Part shown: positions 15,628-24,395 of the stretch, piece by piece
Numbering within the stretch: position 1 is the first letter of the stretch
Layout: each line of letters opens with the position of its first letter
Source: UBA11524 sp963642705
GTDB lineage: Bacteria; Bacillota; Clostridia; Christensenellales; Aristaeellaceae
Direction: 5' to 3'
Length of the DNA stretch: 64,000 nt
Assembly (NCBI GenBank): GCA_963642705.1
Contig: CAVIHU010000006.1
Location: 1 to 64,000 of the forward strand
Program-made: the position numbers and the translations under genes
Notes under the pieces: model-generated
What the model was told of the DNA's origin: nothing
Database searches by the model: none
Seen by the model: the letters and a program-made list of their open reading frames with translations, nothing else

Positions 15628-16887
15628 ATGAGCTATCAGGAAGCAAAGCAGAAGTACGCCGCAATCGGCGTGGATACAGAAGCGGCAATGACGCAGCTGA
15701 AGACGGTGCCGATTTCGCTGCACTGCTGGCAAGGCGATGACGTCCGCGGATTCGATACCGATCCAAGCAAGCCGCTGACCGGCGGCATCCAGACGACCGG
15801 CAATTACCCCGGACGCGCACGGACACCGGAGGAGCTGATGGCAGACATCGATGTCGTGTTGACGCTCTGCCCGGGCACGAAAAAAATCAACCTGCATGCG
15901 TCATACGCCATTTTCGATGAGGAAAACCCCTGGGTCGACCGCGACCAGCTCGAGCCAAAGCACTTCCGCAAGTGGGTGGAATTCTGCAAGGCGCGCGGTC
16001 TGGGTGCGGACTTCAACCCGACGTTCTTCTCCAGCCCGAAGTGCGACCCGCTGACGCTGTCCAGCCCGAACGAGGAGACGCGCCGCTTCTGGATTAACCA
16101 CGGCAAGGCGTGCATCCGCATCAGCGAATACCTTGCGAAGGAGCTCGGTCAGCCGTGCACGATGAACATCTGGACGGGTGACGGCTTCAAGGATGTGCCT
16201 GCCGACCGAAAGGGTCCGCGCGACCGCTATAAGGCGAGTATTGACGAGATTCTCAGTGAGCCGTATGACTTCAAGCTTGTCAAGCCCTGCATCGAGAGCA
16301 AGGTGTTCGGCATCGGCGTTGAGGCGTACACTGTCGGCAGCGCCGAATTTGCCCTCACCTATGCCGCCTGCAACCGCGATAAATGCATTCCGCTGATGGA
16401 CAACGGTCACTATCACCCGACCGAGGTCGTCAGCGATAAAATCCCCGCGCTGCTGACCTTCTTCCCGGAAATTGCGCTGCACGTCACGCGCCCGATCCGC
16501 TGGGACAGCGACCATGTCGTGCTGCTTGATGACGAAACGAAGGAAATCTGCAAAGAAATCGTTCGCTGCGGCGGTCTGGACGGACGCGTCAACATTGCGC
16601 TGGACTACTTTGATGCATCCATCAACCGCATTTCCGCATGGACGGTCGGCTTCCGCAACGTGCAGAAGGCACTGCTGTCCGCCCTGCTGACACCGAATGA
16701 GAAGCTCCGCACGCTGCAGGATGAGCAGAAGTTCACTGAGCTGATGGTGCGTCAGGAGGCGCTCAAGACGATGCCGTTCGGTGACGTGTGGGACGAATAC
16801 TGCCGACGCTGCAATGTGCCTGTCGGCGCTGACTGGTATGAAACCGTGCAGAAGTACGAGCGCAATGTGCTCGTGAACCGCATATAA
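15628..16887 (+). CDS. rhaA: L-rhamnose isomerase
   Basis: 419 residues, normal length. It interconverts L-rhamnose and L-rhamnulose, a Mn/Zn-dependent TIM-barrel enzyme of the cytosol. Typical blocks are PISLHCWQGDDVRGFD near the N-terminus, HASYAIFD, LGADFNPTFFSSPK, MNIWTGDGFKD and DNGHYHPTEVVSDK, plus HVTRPIRWDSDHVV with metal-binding His/Asp residues. The ATG is preceded by AGGAGGGA. Second gene of the rha operon, 14 bases upstream of rhaD. Confidence 0.97.
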   Translation: MSYQEAKQKYAAIGVDTEAAMTQLKTVPISLHCWQGDDVRGFDTDPSKPLTGGIQTTGNYPGRARTPEELMADIDVVLTLCPGTKKINLHASYAIFDEENPWVDRDQLEPKHFRKWVEFCKARGLGADFNPTFFSSPKCDPLTLSSPNEETRRFWINHGKACIRISEYLAKELGQPCTMNIWTGDGFKDVPADRKGPRDRYKASIDEILSEPYDFKLVKPCIESKVFGIGVEAYTVGSAEFALTYAACNRDKCIPLMDNGHYHPTEVVSDKIPALLTFFPEIALHVTRPIRWDSDHVVLLDDETKEICKEIVRCGGLDGRVNIALDYFDASINRISAWTVGFRNVQKALLSALLTPNEKLRTLQDEQKFTELMVRQEALKTMPFGDVWDEYCRRCNVPVGADWYETVQKYERNVLVNRI

Positions 16888-16901
16888 TAGGAGGAAATGA
16901 C

Positions 16902-17729
16902 ATGAGCATTCTCGATTTGGACATCATGAAGGGCTATATCCGCATGTGCACCGACGGCTGGGATCTCGGCTGGCACGAGCGCAACGGCGGCAACCTCACC
17001 TACCGCATGAAGGATGAGGAGGTCGAGCAGTGTCGTCCGTACTTCCGTGCAGTGCCCGGCGACTGGGTCAGCATGGGCGTGCAGGCGGACAACCTTGCCG
17101 GCGAATACTTCATCACGACCGGCTCCGGCAAATACTTCCGCAATGTGCAGCTTGACCCCGAGCACAACATCGGCATCGTCGAAATCAACGCTGCTGGCGA
17201 CAGTTGGCGTATCGTTTGGGGACTGGAGGGCGGCGCGAAGCCAACGAGCGAATTCCCGAGCCATTTCCTGAACCACAGCGTCCGCAAGGCAGCAACGAAC
17301 GGCGCGAACCGCGTCATCTACCACTGCCACGCCACGAACCTCATCGCCATGACGTACCTCCTGCCGCTGACTGACCGCGACTTCTCCCGTGCCCTGTGGC
17401 AGAGCGCAACAGAATGTCCGGTGGTGTTCCCTGAGGGCGTTGGCGTATGCCCGTGGATGGTGCCCGGCGGCGCGGCGATTGCGGTCGCCACATCCGAGCT
17501 CATGAAGCACTATCAGGCTGCCGTCTGGGCGCATCACGGGCTGTTCGTTTCCGGTCCCGATTTTGACATTACGTTTGGTCTTGCACACACCATCGAAAAG
17601 AGTGCCGAGATTTACATCAAGGTGCTGTCTGCCGGTCAGGGCAAAATCCGCCAGACCATCACGGATAATGACCTTCGCGCCATCGCGCATGATTTCGGCG
17701 TAACGATTAACGAGAACTTCCTTGGCTGA
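16902..17729 (+). CDS. rhaD: rhamnulose-1-phosphate aldolase
   Basis: 275 residues. Class II zinc aldolase that splits rhamnulose-1-phosphate into dihydroxyacetone phosphate and lactaldehyde. N-terminal LGWHERNGGNLTYR, metal-binding YHCHATNL and WAHHGLFVSG histidines and GLAHTIEKSAEIY match RhaD. It completes the pathway begun by rhaB and rhaA. No rhamnose transporter, RhaM mutarotase or lactaldehyde reductase is nearby. The ribosome site AGGAGG precedes the ATG. Confidence 0.96.
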   Translation: MSILDLDIMKGYIRMCTDGWDLGWHERNGGNLTYRMKDEEVEQCRPYFRAVPGDWVSMGVQADNLAGEYFITTGSGKYFRNVQLDPEHNIGIVEINAAGDSWRIVWGLEGGAKPTSEFPSHFLNHSVRKAATNGANRVIYHCHATNLIAMTYLLPLTDRDFSRALWQSATECPVVFPEGVGVCPWMVPGGAAIAVATSELMKHYQAAVWAHHGLFVSGPDFDITFGLAHTIEKSAEIYIKVLSAGQGKIRQTITDNDLRAIAHDFGVTINENFLG

Positions 17730-17930
17730 CCAGATTCGCCGCCTCCCAAAGTCCCCAAGGGAGAAAGAAACAGGACGATGTCCCTCCTTTGACCATTCCT
17801 GCGATTGAGGTGCGGCATCTGCATACAGGTTTCGCGTGTTGCACATGAGAGCGCTGTCGATTGACAGGACTCTTTTTCTTGGCATGCTCAGCTCGCCTCT
17901 GTGCCGGAAGTGCGGCTGTGTCTGTGTATT
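17730..17930. other. gene-free stretch between rhaD and the EF-G paralogue
   Basis: About 230 bases without a convincing gene. On the plus strand a weak CTCCC/GGGAG hairpin and a CTGTC GATT GACAG hairpin followed by CTCTTTTTC (about 17854-17878) could end the rha transcript. A minus-strand promoter (17960-17931) points into it, so a small antisense or non-coding RNA is possible. An open frame on the minus strand through here runs on antisense through rhaD and is taken as a shadow. Confidence 0.4.
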
Positions 17931-17960
17931 ATTATATCATGTCCTCCATGAGAATTGCAA
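17931..17960 (-). promoter_or_regulatory. possible minus-strand promoter of unknown transcript
   Basis: TTGCAA (17960-17955), 18-base spacer, TATAAT (17936-17931). It lies directly after the EF-G paralogue terminator and no minus-strand gene follows. Confidence 0.4.
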
Positions 17961-18011
17961 AAAAACGGGACTGTCCTACTCGACCTCTCCGGTCATCTGA
18001 AGGACAGTCCC
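17958..18011 (-). terminator. Rho-independent terminator of the EF-G paralogue
   Basis: A perfect 11-bp stem (GGGACTGTCCT / AGGACAGTCCC) followed on the minus strand by GTTTTTTT. Confidence 0.9.
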
Positions 18012-18059
18012 TTGCGTATTCACTTGATTGCTTCTAAAAGAAAGCGCGACATGGTTGAA

Positions 18060-20147
18060 TTATTCCTCGTCGTCCTCCACCTTGTCCGCGCTTGCGATGA
18101 TCTTCTTCGCGACATCCGCCGGCACTTCCTCGTAGCGCTCAAATGTCATCGTGAAGCGACCCCACGCCTGCGTCATGGAACGCAGCTCCGTCGCATAGCG
18201 GAACATCTCGCTCTGCGGTGCCTCGGCGATAACCTTCTGTCCGCCCTCGCACTGTTCCATGCCGATGATGCGTCCGCGGCGCTTGTTCATGTCGCCCATA
18301 ACATCACCCATGTAGTCATCCGGTACGATGACCTCGACATGCATGATCGGCTCAAGCAGGACGGGGCTTGCATCGGCACACCCCTTCTTGTAGGCGATGC
18401 GTGCAGCGGTCTTGAATGCCATTTCAGACGAGTCAACCGGATGATAGCTGCCGTCGTAGAGCTTTGCCTTCACGCTGACCATCGGATAGCCAGCCAGTAC
18501 GCCGTGCACCATGCACTCGCGCAGTCCCTTCTCGACCGAGGGAATGAAGTTGCGCGGAACAACGCCGCCCACGACCGCGTCCTCGAACACAATGTCGGTC
18601 GAGCCGTCCGTCAGCGGGCTGAACTCAATCCACACATCGCCGAACTGTCCGTGACCGCCAGTCTGCTTCTTGTGGCGTCCCTGCACCTTGACAGTCTTGC
18701 GGATTGTCTCACGGTACGGAATCTTCGGATCCTTCAGCACACAATTCGCGCCGAACTTGCTGGCCAGCTTGCTGCGGATGACGTCCAGATGCATTTCGCC
18801 CTGACCGGACAAGAGCGATTCCATGGTTTCCGGATCCTTCGTCAGCGTGACGGACGGGTCTTCCTCCATCAGGCGCTGCAGACCGGAGAACACCTTATCC
18901 TCCTCACCCTGCTTTGCGGCATAAACGGCCTTCGAGATGCACGGCGCCGGATATTTAATCTTCGGGTAGATAACCGGATTGTTCGGGTCACACAGCGTAT
19001 CGCCGGTCGAGGTGTACTGCAGCTTCGCCATCGCGCCGATGTCGCCTGCATGCAGCGATTCCTTAGCAACCTGCTTCTTGCCGCGCAGGATGTAAATACC
19101 GCCGCACTTTTCAGTCTTATCTTTGCCGGGGTTATATAGCGTCGTCTGACCACTGAGCATGCCTGAGAAGATGCGGAACAGCGACAGCTTGCCCACGAAC
19201 GGGTCAGCAATCGTCTTGTACACGAACGCCGAGAAGGGCTGGTCATCCTTGCAGATGCGCGTAATCTTTTCGCCGGTCTTGGGGTTCTCGCCTTCCCAGT
19301 ACAAACCGTTATGCGCGGGCGATGGGAAATATTTCGCCACCAGGTCGAGCATACGCGCAATGCCGACACCTGTCGTTGCAGACACGGCAACGACCGGCAC
19401 AATCGAGCCGTCCTTCATGCCCTTGCGGAAGCCGGCCTTAATCTCCTCAAACGTCAGCTCGCCAGTCTCAAAATACTTCTCCATCAGCTCTTCGTCTGCC
19501 GCTGCCGCCTGTTCAATCAGGTAGGAATAGCATTCCATCAGCTGCGGCTTCATGGCTTCAGGCATCGGCACTTCAACGCTCTTCTTATATGCGCCTTCAT
19601 ACGCCTTGCGATCAAGGACGTTAACCACGCCGCGGAAGGACGGTCCCTTGCCGAGCGGCAGCAGAATCGGTACGACGCATGTGCCGTACTTGGCACGCAG
19701 CTGCGTCGCAATCTTATCGAAGTCTGCATGGTCGCGGTCCATCTGGTTGATAATAAACATGCGTCCCAATCCGTTCGCACCGGCATAATCCCACGCCTTC
19801 TCTGCACCAACGGACAGGCCGTTCACCGCATCCACCACAATAACGGCCGTCTCCACCACGCGCAGAGGGCCGATCATTTCGCCCACGAAGTCGAAATAGC
19901 CGGGAACGTCCACCACGTTGATAATCTTGCCGTTCCAGTCAACAGGAGCGGTCGCCGCGCTGATGGAGCACTTCCTGCGCACCTCTTCGGGGTCGAAGTC
20001 CGTCATGGTTGTGCCGTCTTCGACACGTCCCTGACGATCCACTAATCCGGCAGCGTAGAGCATGGCCTCAGTCAGCGTGGTCTTGCCCTCGCTGCCATGA
20101 CCTATGAGGGCGATGTTCCTGATATTTGTCGTGATATAGTCTGCCAT
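18060..20147 (-). CDS. EF-G-like translation GTPase (EF-G paralogue)
   Basis: 695 residues with the full EF-G layout: G domain (G1 GHGSEGKTT at 16-24, G3 DVPG at 80-83, G4 NQMD at 134-137), domain II, EFG_III, domain IV (GGHGQFGDVWIEF) and domain V. Several signatures differ from canonical FusA: the G1 loop is GSEG, the G3 histidine of DTPGH is replaced by tyrosine (DVPGYFDF) and G4 is NQMD rather than NKMD. These are typical of the EF-G-like paralogue group rather than the housekeeping factor. It is not next to rpsL-rpsG-tuf. The role is probably ribosome-associated but unspecified. Single gene, with promoter at 20275-20247 and a strong terminator. Confidence 0.88.
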   Translation of the reverse strand: MADYITTNIRNIALIGHGSEGKTTLTEAMLYAAGLVDRQGRVEDGTTMTDFDPEEVRRKCSISAATAPVDWNGKIINVVDVPGYFDFVGEMIGPLRVVETAVIVVDAVNGLSVGAEKAWDYAGANGLGRMFIINQMDRDHADFDKIATQLRAKYGTCVVPILLPLGKGPSFRGVVNVLDRKAYEGAYKKSVEVPMPEAMKPQLMECYSYLIEQAAAADEELMEKYFETGELTFEEIKAGFRKGMKDGSIVPVVAVSATTGVGIARMLDLVAKYFPSPAHNGLYWEGENPKTGEKITRICKDDQPFSAFVYKTIADPFVGKLSLFRIFSGMLSGQTTLYNPGKDKTEKCGGIYILRGKKQVAKESLHAGDIGAMAKLQYTSTGDTLCDPNNPVIYPKIKYPAPCISKAVYAAKQGEEDKVFSGLQRLMEEDPSVTLTKDPETMESLLSGQGEMHLDVIRSKLASKFGANCVLKDPKIPYRETIRKTVKVQGRHKKQTGGHGQFGDVWIEFSPLTDGSTDIVFEDAVVGGVVPRNFIPSVEKGLRECMVHGVLAGYPMVSVKAKLYDGSYHPVDSSEMAFKTAARIAYKKGCADASPVLLEPIMHVEVIVPDDYMGDVMGDMNKRRGRIIGMEQCEGGQKVIAEAPQSEMFRYATELRSMTQAWGRFTMTFERYEEVPADVAKKIIASADKVEDDEE

Positions 20148-20246
20148 GATACTTTCCTCCGTTTCGATGATTTGGTTGGGTGCATTACTGGTGTCACCCT
20201 GAATATGAAACCGCTTGTTTCCGAATTTATTTCGGATGTTAGGTGT

Positions 20247-20275
20247 ATTATATCATGACTTTTAACAAAAGGAAA
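20247..20275 (-). promoter_or_regulatory. probable promoter of the EF-G paralogue
   Basis: A TATAAT on the minus strand (20252-20247) with a poor TTTCCT -35, about 95 bases before the start codon. The rest of 20148-20410 is AT-rich and shows no gene. Confidence 0.5.
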
Positions 20276-20410
20276 GAGGATTTTTTGCTCATTTTGTATC
20301 TTTGTATAATTTCAACAAATCGTAATTGGCTTTATTGGCTATTCAAATCCCATTTTTGCCATTTTGACGTTCCGCTTTTCAGCTTTGCCATTCATGCACA
20401 CGCTTCTGGA

Positions 20411-20454
20411 CAAAAAACACCGCATGGCCTGCGAATCACAGAACCGTGCGGTGA
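20411..20454 (-). terminator. terminator of the thioesterase-gpsA-recQ operon
   Basis: CACCGCACGG / CCATGCGGTG stem followed on the minus strand by TTTTTTGTCC, 20 bases beyond the recQ stop. Confidence 0.8.
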
Positions 20455-20472
20455 ATCTTTCCTTTTTGTTTG

Positions 20473-22332
20473 TCAGAAAATCAGGTCGAGATCGCGCAGC
20501 CGTTCGCGCAGATACGATTGCGAAAGCCCGGAGTGACGCGCCATTTCCGCAACCGTTATGCCGGACAAATATGCATCCGCCAGCACCTCATCATCGCGCA
20601 GATTATCCCAATCCACAGGCTTTGCCTGCTCAGACTCCGTCTGGTTACTTTTCGTCCATGCTTCAGACTGCGCCTGATTTTCAGACTTCGTCTGGTTTCT
20701 TTTCGTCTGACCGGAAACCTGCAAAGCCGATGCATTGCGGAATACAGACGACTGCGCCCGTTCCGCAAGTGCCTTGATATCAGCCTTCATTCTGCGCTCC
20801 TGCACCGCGTAAGGACGGATAACCTGCAGGAATGCTTCGCCGTACTTCTCCGTCTTGACCTCTCCCATGCCGCTGACGGTACGCATGCCCTCGAGCGTTT
20901 CCGGCTTGCGCTGCACCATCGCGGACAGGGTTGCATCGTTGCAGATGACGTACGGCGGTACGTGCCGCTGCTTCGCCAGAGCCATCCGCACCTGACGCAG
21001 CTGCTCGAACAGATTGCCGTCATTCGGCGCGGCAATCTTCCCTGACTTGCGTTCTGTGATCGGAGGTTCCGAGGCGGTGCAACGCATACGCCTGACTTCC
21101 GCCTCGCCGTAGCGGTTGCCGCTGCACGCGCTGCAATGTCCGCAGGCACCGAATGCATTCTCGCCGAAATAGCGCAGGATAAACGTCCGCAGGCAGCCTG
21201 ACTTCGTGCAATAATCAATCATCTGATTCAGCCGCTGCAAATCCTGTTGCCGGACAGCCGACTGTTCTTCCGCCGTCATGTTCTCGTTCGGTTCACTGTG
21301 CTCAATCATCCACTTTGCCGTGAAGATGTCCGAGCCATTGTACAGCAGGATGCACTCCGCCGGCGCACCGTCGCGCCCTGCGCGACCTGCCTCCTGATAG
21401 TATGCCTCCATCGAGCGCGGCATCTGGTAATGCACGACATATCGAACATTTGATTTGTCGATACCCATTCCGAACGCGTTTGTCGCGACCATCACCGACG
21501 AAATATCGTACTGGAATTTTTCCTGATTCCCCTTGCGCTCCTCGGCACCAAGTCCGGCATGATAGCGTGTTGCCGCAATGCCGGCGCGGTTCAAATCCTC
21601 GCAGACCTGTTCGACCGCCTTGCGCGTAGCGCAGTAGACGATGCCGCTTTCATTGCTTTTCCGGCGGACGATGGACAACAGTGCCGCGTCGCGATTTTTC
21701 GGACGGACAACCTCAAAATACAGGTTCGGCCGATCAAAGCCGGTTGTCAGTATCTCCGGCTGACGAAGTCGCAGCAGGCGAATAATGTCGTCCCGGACAC
21801 GCTCGGTCGCAGTTGCGGTAAAGGCGCCAACCGCCGGACGAACCGGCAGCGCGTCAACAAATTCCGCGATGCGAAGATACACGGGGCGGAAGTCCTGCCC
21901 CCACTGAGACACGCAGTGTGCCTCATCGACCGCAATGAGCGAAATGTTCATCTGCTTCGCTGCACAAAGGAAGGATGTCGTTTCGAGGCGTTCCGGCGCA
22001 ACGTAGATGATTTTATACGCACCCTGAAGCGCACGCTGCATGGCAAGCTCCATCTGACGCGGCGTCAGCGAGCTGTTGAAATATGCCGCCGGAAAGCCTG
22101 CTGATTTGAGCGTCGCGACCTGGTCAGACATCAGCGAAATCAGCGGTGAAATAACGAGGGACACGCCCGGAAGCATCAGCGCAGGCACCTGATAGCACAC
22201 GGATTTGCCTGCACCTGTCGGCATGATGCCCAGCGCGTCCCGATGATGCAGCAGGGCATTGACCATGGTCTCCTGACCCGGGCGAAATTCGTCATGTCCG
22301 AAGGTTCGCCTGAGAATTTCGCGTGGATCCAT
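20473..22332 (-). CDS. recQ: ATP-dependent DNA helicase RecQ
   Basis: 619 residues. Superfamily 2 helicase in order: Walker A (MPTGAGKSVCYQVPA, about 37-51), motif II VDEAHCVSQWGQDFRP, motif III FTATATERVRDDI, motif VI YYQEAGRAGRDG, the zinc-binding cysteines (CGHCSAC), an HRDC domain (about 440-515), and a C-terminal small helix-turn-helix-like segment. Between HRDC and the end is a Gln/Ser/Thr/Lys-rich linker. The winged-helix RQC segment appears very short. It unwinds recombination intermediates. The start lies 11 bases after gpsA, so the two are cotranscribed. Confidence 0.95.
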   Translation of the reverse strand: MDPREILRRTFGHDEFRPGQETMVNALLHHRDALGIMPTGAGKSVCYQVPALMLPGVSLVISPLISLMSDQVATLKSAGFPAAYFNSSLTPRQMELAMQRALQGAYKIIYVAPERLETTSFLCAAKQMNISLIAVDEAHCVSQWGQDFRPVYLRIAEFVDALPVRPAVGAFTATATERVRDDIIRLLRLRQPEILTTGFDRPNLYFEVVRPKNRDAALLSIVRRKSNESGIVYCATRKAVEQVCEDLNRAGIAATRYHAGLGAEERKGNQEKFQYDISSVMVATNAFGMGIDKSNVRYVVHYQMPRSMEAYYQEAGRAGRDGAPAECILLYNGSDIFTAKWMIEHSEPNENMTAEEQSAVRQQDLQRLNQMIDYCTKSGCLRTFILRYFGENAFGACGHCSACSGNRYGEAEVRRMRCTASEPPITERKSGKIAAPNDGNLFEQLRQVRMALAKQRHVPPYVICNDATLSAMVQRKPETLEGMRTVSGMGEVKTEKYGEAFLQVIRPYAVQERRMKADIKALAERAQSSVFRNASALQVSGQTKRNQTKSENQAQSEAWTKSNQTESEQAKPVDWDNLRDDEVLADAYLSGITVAEMARHSGLSQSYLRERLRDLDLIF

Positions 22333-22343
22333 GGATACACTCC

Positions 22344-23720
22344 TTATATCCGCTTAATTTGCACCGAGTGGGGCGTTTCGGGCTGCTCCTGCTCCTCCGT
22401 CAGGACAAGGATTTCGATACGGTAGAGGCGCATCAGCTCCGGCAGGGTCAGTCGTTCCTTCTCCAGCTCCAGGACACGGTCAACGCAGCGCAGCGCCAGC
22501 AGTGCATAACGGCGCATCTTACTGTCCTGCCTGCCCGGCGTGAGTGCAGCTGTCAAGTGACCGCCCATTTCCTTGGCGCGAATCAGGAAATCTACCGTTT
22601 CGTAGGACAGATTCTCGAATTCTCCGATGACCATGACGCGATGCATGACGCCGCCGGAAATACGGCGCATCATAGCATTTTCGAAGCGCAGCGCCAGTTC
22701 GCTCTCGCGCACCTCGCTCGTCTTATCGCGCGTCATGAGGATGACCGCCATCTCCTGCGCGCTGATTTTTCCCTGTACGATGGCGTTGACCGCCTTCGCG
22801 ATGGGCATGTCTACCTGATAGCGCTCCATGAGCTGCATCGCGGCAGGCAGCGCGTTGATGCCCTCGACCGTACCGACCTGCTTGACCGCCTCCATCGGCG
22901 GTACGCCCTGACCAATCAGGATGCCGCAACGGTTGTTGCGGCTGTGCATGGAGGTCGCCGTCACGATAAGATCGCCGATGCCCGCCAGTCCGCCGAACGT
23001 ATATTCCGCACAGCCCATCTTCAGCCCGAGGCGGATGATTTCGGCGATACCGCGCGTAATCAGTGCCGCACGGGCATTGTCGCCGTTGCCGAGCCCCGTT
23101 GATATGCCGACTGCCAGCGCATGGACGTTCTTCATCGCGCCGCAAAGCTCAACGCCGAGGATATCCGTGTTCGTGTACGTGCGCATGCAGGTGTTCATGA
23201 ACACATCCTGCACCAGCTCGGCGACCTTCAAATCCGTGCAGGCGGACACAATGGAGGATGTCATGTCCAGAGCGACCTCCTCAGCATGTGTCGGGCCGGA
23301 AAGCGCCACCAGCTTGATGTTCTCATGCTGACCATCCCTGCCGATTTCGTCGCGGATAACCTCCGTCATCGTCATCAGCGTCTCCGCCTCAATGCCCTTC
23401 GCGACATCGACAATGACCTGTCCGTCCGGGATGAATGCACGCGCTGCCTTTGCCGTTTCGCGGATCGCCACCGACGGCACGGCGAAGAGCAGAATATCCT
23501 TATTGACCGTGACCGTTTCCAGCTCCGTCGTGAAGCGGATCTCGTCCGGAATGACCATGCCCGGCAGCGCGGGATGCTCGCGTGTCGTGCTCAGCTGCTC
23601 AATTTCCCCGGGGAATTTCGACCACACCGTCACATCGTGCCCGTTGCGGTACAGCAAACGTGCCAGCGCCATTCCCCATGCGCCGGAGCCCAAAATGCCA
23701 ATCGATACCTGCTTATTCAT
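22344..23720 (-). CDS. gpsA: NAD(P)-dependent glycerol-3-phosphate dehydrogenase with C-terminal extension
   Basis: 458 residues. It reduces dihydroxyacetone phosphate to sn-glycerol-3-phosphate for phospholipid synthesis. The Rossmann motif GSGAWGMALA (11-20), the catalytic lysine block CGAMKNVHALAVG (Lys197) and GLAGIGDLIVT are intact. GpsA usually ends near residue 330-350. Here about 120 more residues follow (ISGGVMHRVMVIGEFENLSY ... LPELMRLYRIEILVLTEEQ), helical in appearance, with no recognised domain. The start at 23720 is the conserved MNKQVSIGILG; its ATG overlaps the thioesterase stop by 8 bases. Confidence 0.92.
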   Translation of the reverse strand: MNKQVSIGILGSGAWGMALARLLYRNGHDVTVWSKFPGEIEQLSTTREHPALPGMVIPDEIRFTTELETVTVNKDILLFAVPSVAIRETAKAARAFIPDGQVIVDVAKGIEAETLMTMTEVIRDEIGRDGQHENIKLVALSGPTHAEEVALDMTSSIVSACTDLKVAELVQDVFMNTCMRTYTNTDILGVELCGAMKNVHALAVGISTGLGNGDNARAALITRGIAEIIRLGLKMGCAEYTFGGLAGIGDLIVTATSMHSRNNRCGILIGQGVPPMEAVKQVGTVEGINALPAAMQLMERYQVDMPIAKAVNAIVQGKISAQEMAVILMTRDKTSEVRESELALRFENAMMRRISGGVMHRVMVIGEFENLSYETVDFLIRAKEMGGHLTAALTPGRQDSKMRRYALLALRCVDRVLELEKERLTLPELMRLYRIEILVLTEEQEQPETPHSVQIKRI

Positions 23721-24150
23721 GCGTTGCTTCTCCTTCCGGTTCGTTTTCGACCTGCGCCGCCAGCGCTGCATAAAATTCCGGCTGCTCGCGCTTCAGGCGG
23801 AGAATCCGACCCTCGCGGTTCAGGAAGCAGTGCTGCGAGGAGCCGGTGAACACATGCTTGCCGTCCTGATTGCTCATCTCGTACCCGACCGTCAACACAA
23901 CACCGTTGAAGGCAATCACGCGCACATCCACCCGAATGCGGTCATTGAAGGTCGTTGTCGCCAGATACCTGCAGTTGACGGCGGTCACGGGCGATAGTAT
24001 GCCGCGCCTCTCCAGCTCCGCATAGGGGAAGCCAAGCTGCTCCAGATAGTCAACGCGTGCCTCCTCCATAATCCGGATATAATTGGAGTGATGCGTAATA
24101 CCCATGCGGTCTGTTTCATAATATTGAATCCGATGCGTCCATGCGCGCAT
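23713..24150 (-). CDS. acyl-CoA thioesterase of the YbgC/4HBT hotdog family
   Basis: 145 residues, a single hotdog domain. The active-site block YYETDRMGITHHSNYIRIMEEAR holds the YbgC-type Asp (DxMGxxHHSxY). It probably hydrolyses a short- or medium-chain acyl-CoA or acyl-ACP. First gene of an operon with gpsA (8-base overlap) and recQ, which fits a phospholipid or acyl-group link with gpsA. Confidence 0.88.
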   Translation of the reverse strand: MRAWTHRIQYYETDRMGITHHSNYIRIMEEARVDYLEQLGFPYAELERRGILSPVTAVNCRYLATTTFNDRIRVDVRVIAFNGVVLTVGYEMSNQDGKHVFTGSSQHCFLNREGRILRLKREQPEFYAALAAQVENEPEGEATHE

Positions 24151-24291
24151 AGATGCTTCACCTGCGTCTGCCCAAAGCAGCAGACGGCTTTCTGTCTGAT
24201 TTCTTCGGAGGAAACGTGCCTGAAACAGGCACAGAAGCCTTCCTCTGCTCCCATTTTACCACTTTCGGGGATTCGTTTCAAGTCCATGCAT

Positions 24292-24336
24292 AAAAAGGAG
24301 CCGCACCGCTCCTGTATGCAGGATTGGTGCAGCTCG
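24292..24336 (-). terminator. terminator after the Ig-repeat protein gene
   Basis: Minus-strand hairpin GAGCTGCACC / GGTGCGGCTC with an inner CCTG CATA CAGG stem, followed by CTTTTTATG. The remaining bases between it and the thioesterase start show no gene. Confidence 0.8.
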
Positions 24337-24395
24337 AATAATATCGACAAGGTGGCAAAGCCTCTTTGACGATGTCTGAAATCAAGTGAAGCCTG

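Noticed and set aside
16752..17885. 377-codon minus-strand open frame starting after a possible promoter
   Set aside because: Most of it is antisense to rhaD and the end of rhaA; only the first 50 codons are unique and show no known motif.
18060..20147. Tetracycline resistance (Tet(M)-like ribosomal protection)
   Set aside because: EF-G paralogues share the fold, but the sequence has the EF-G-like domain set and signatures, with no mobile context or leader peptide typical of tet genes.
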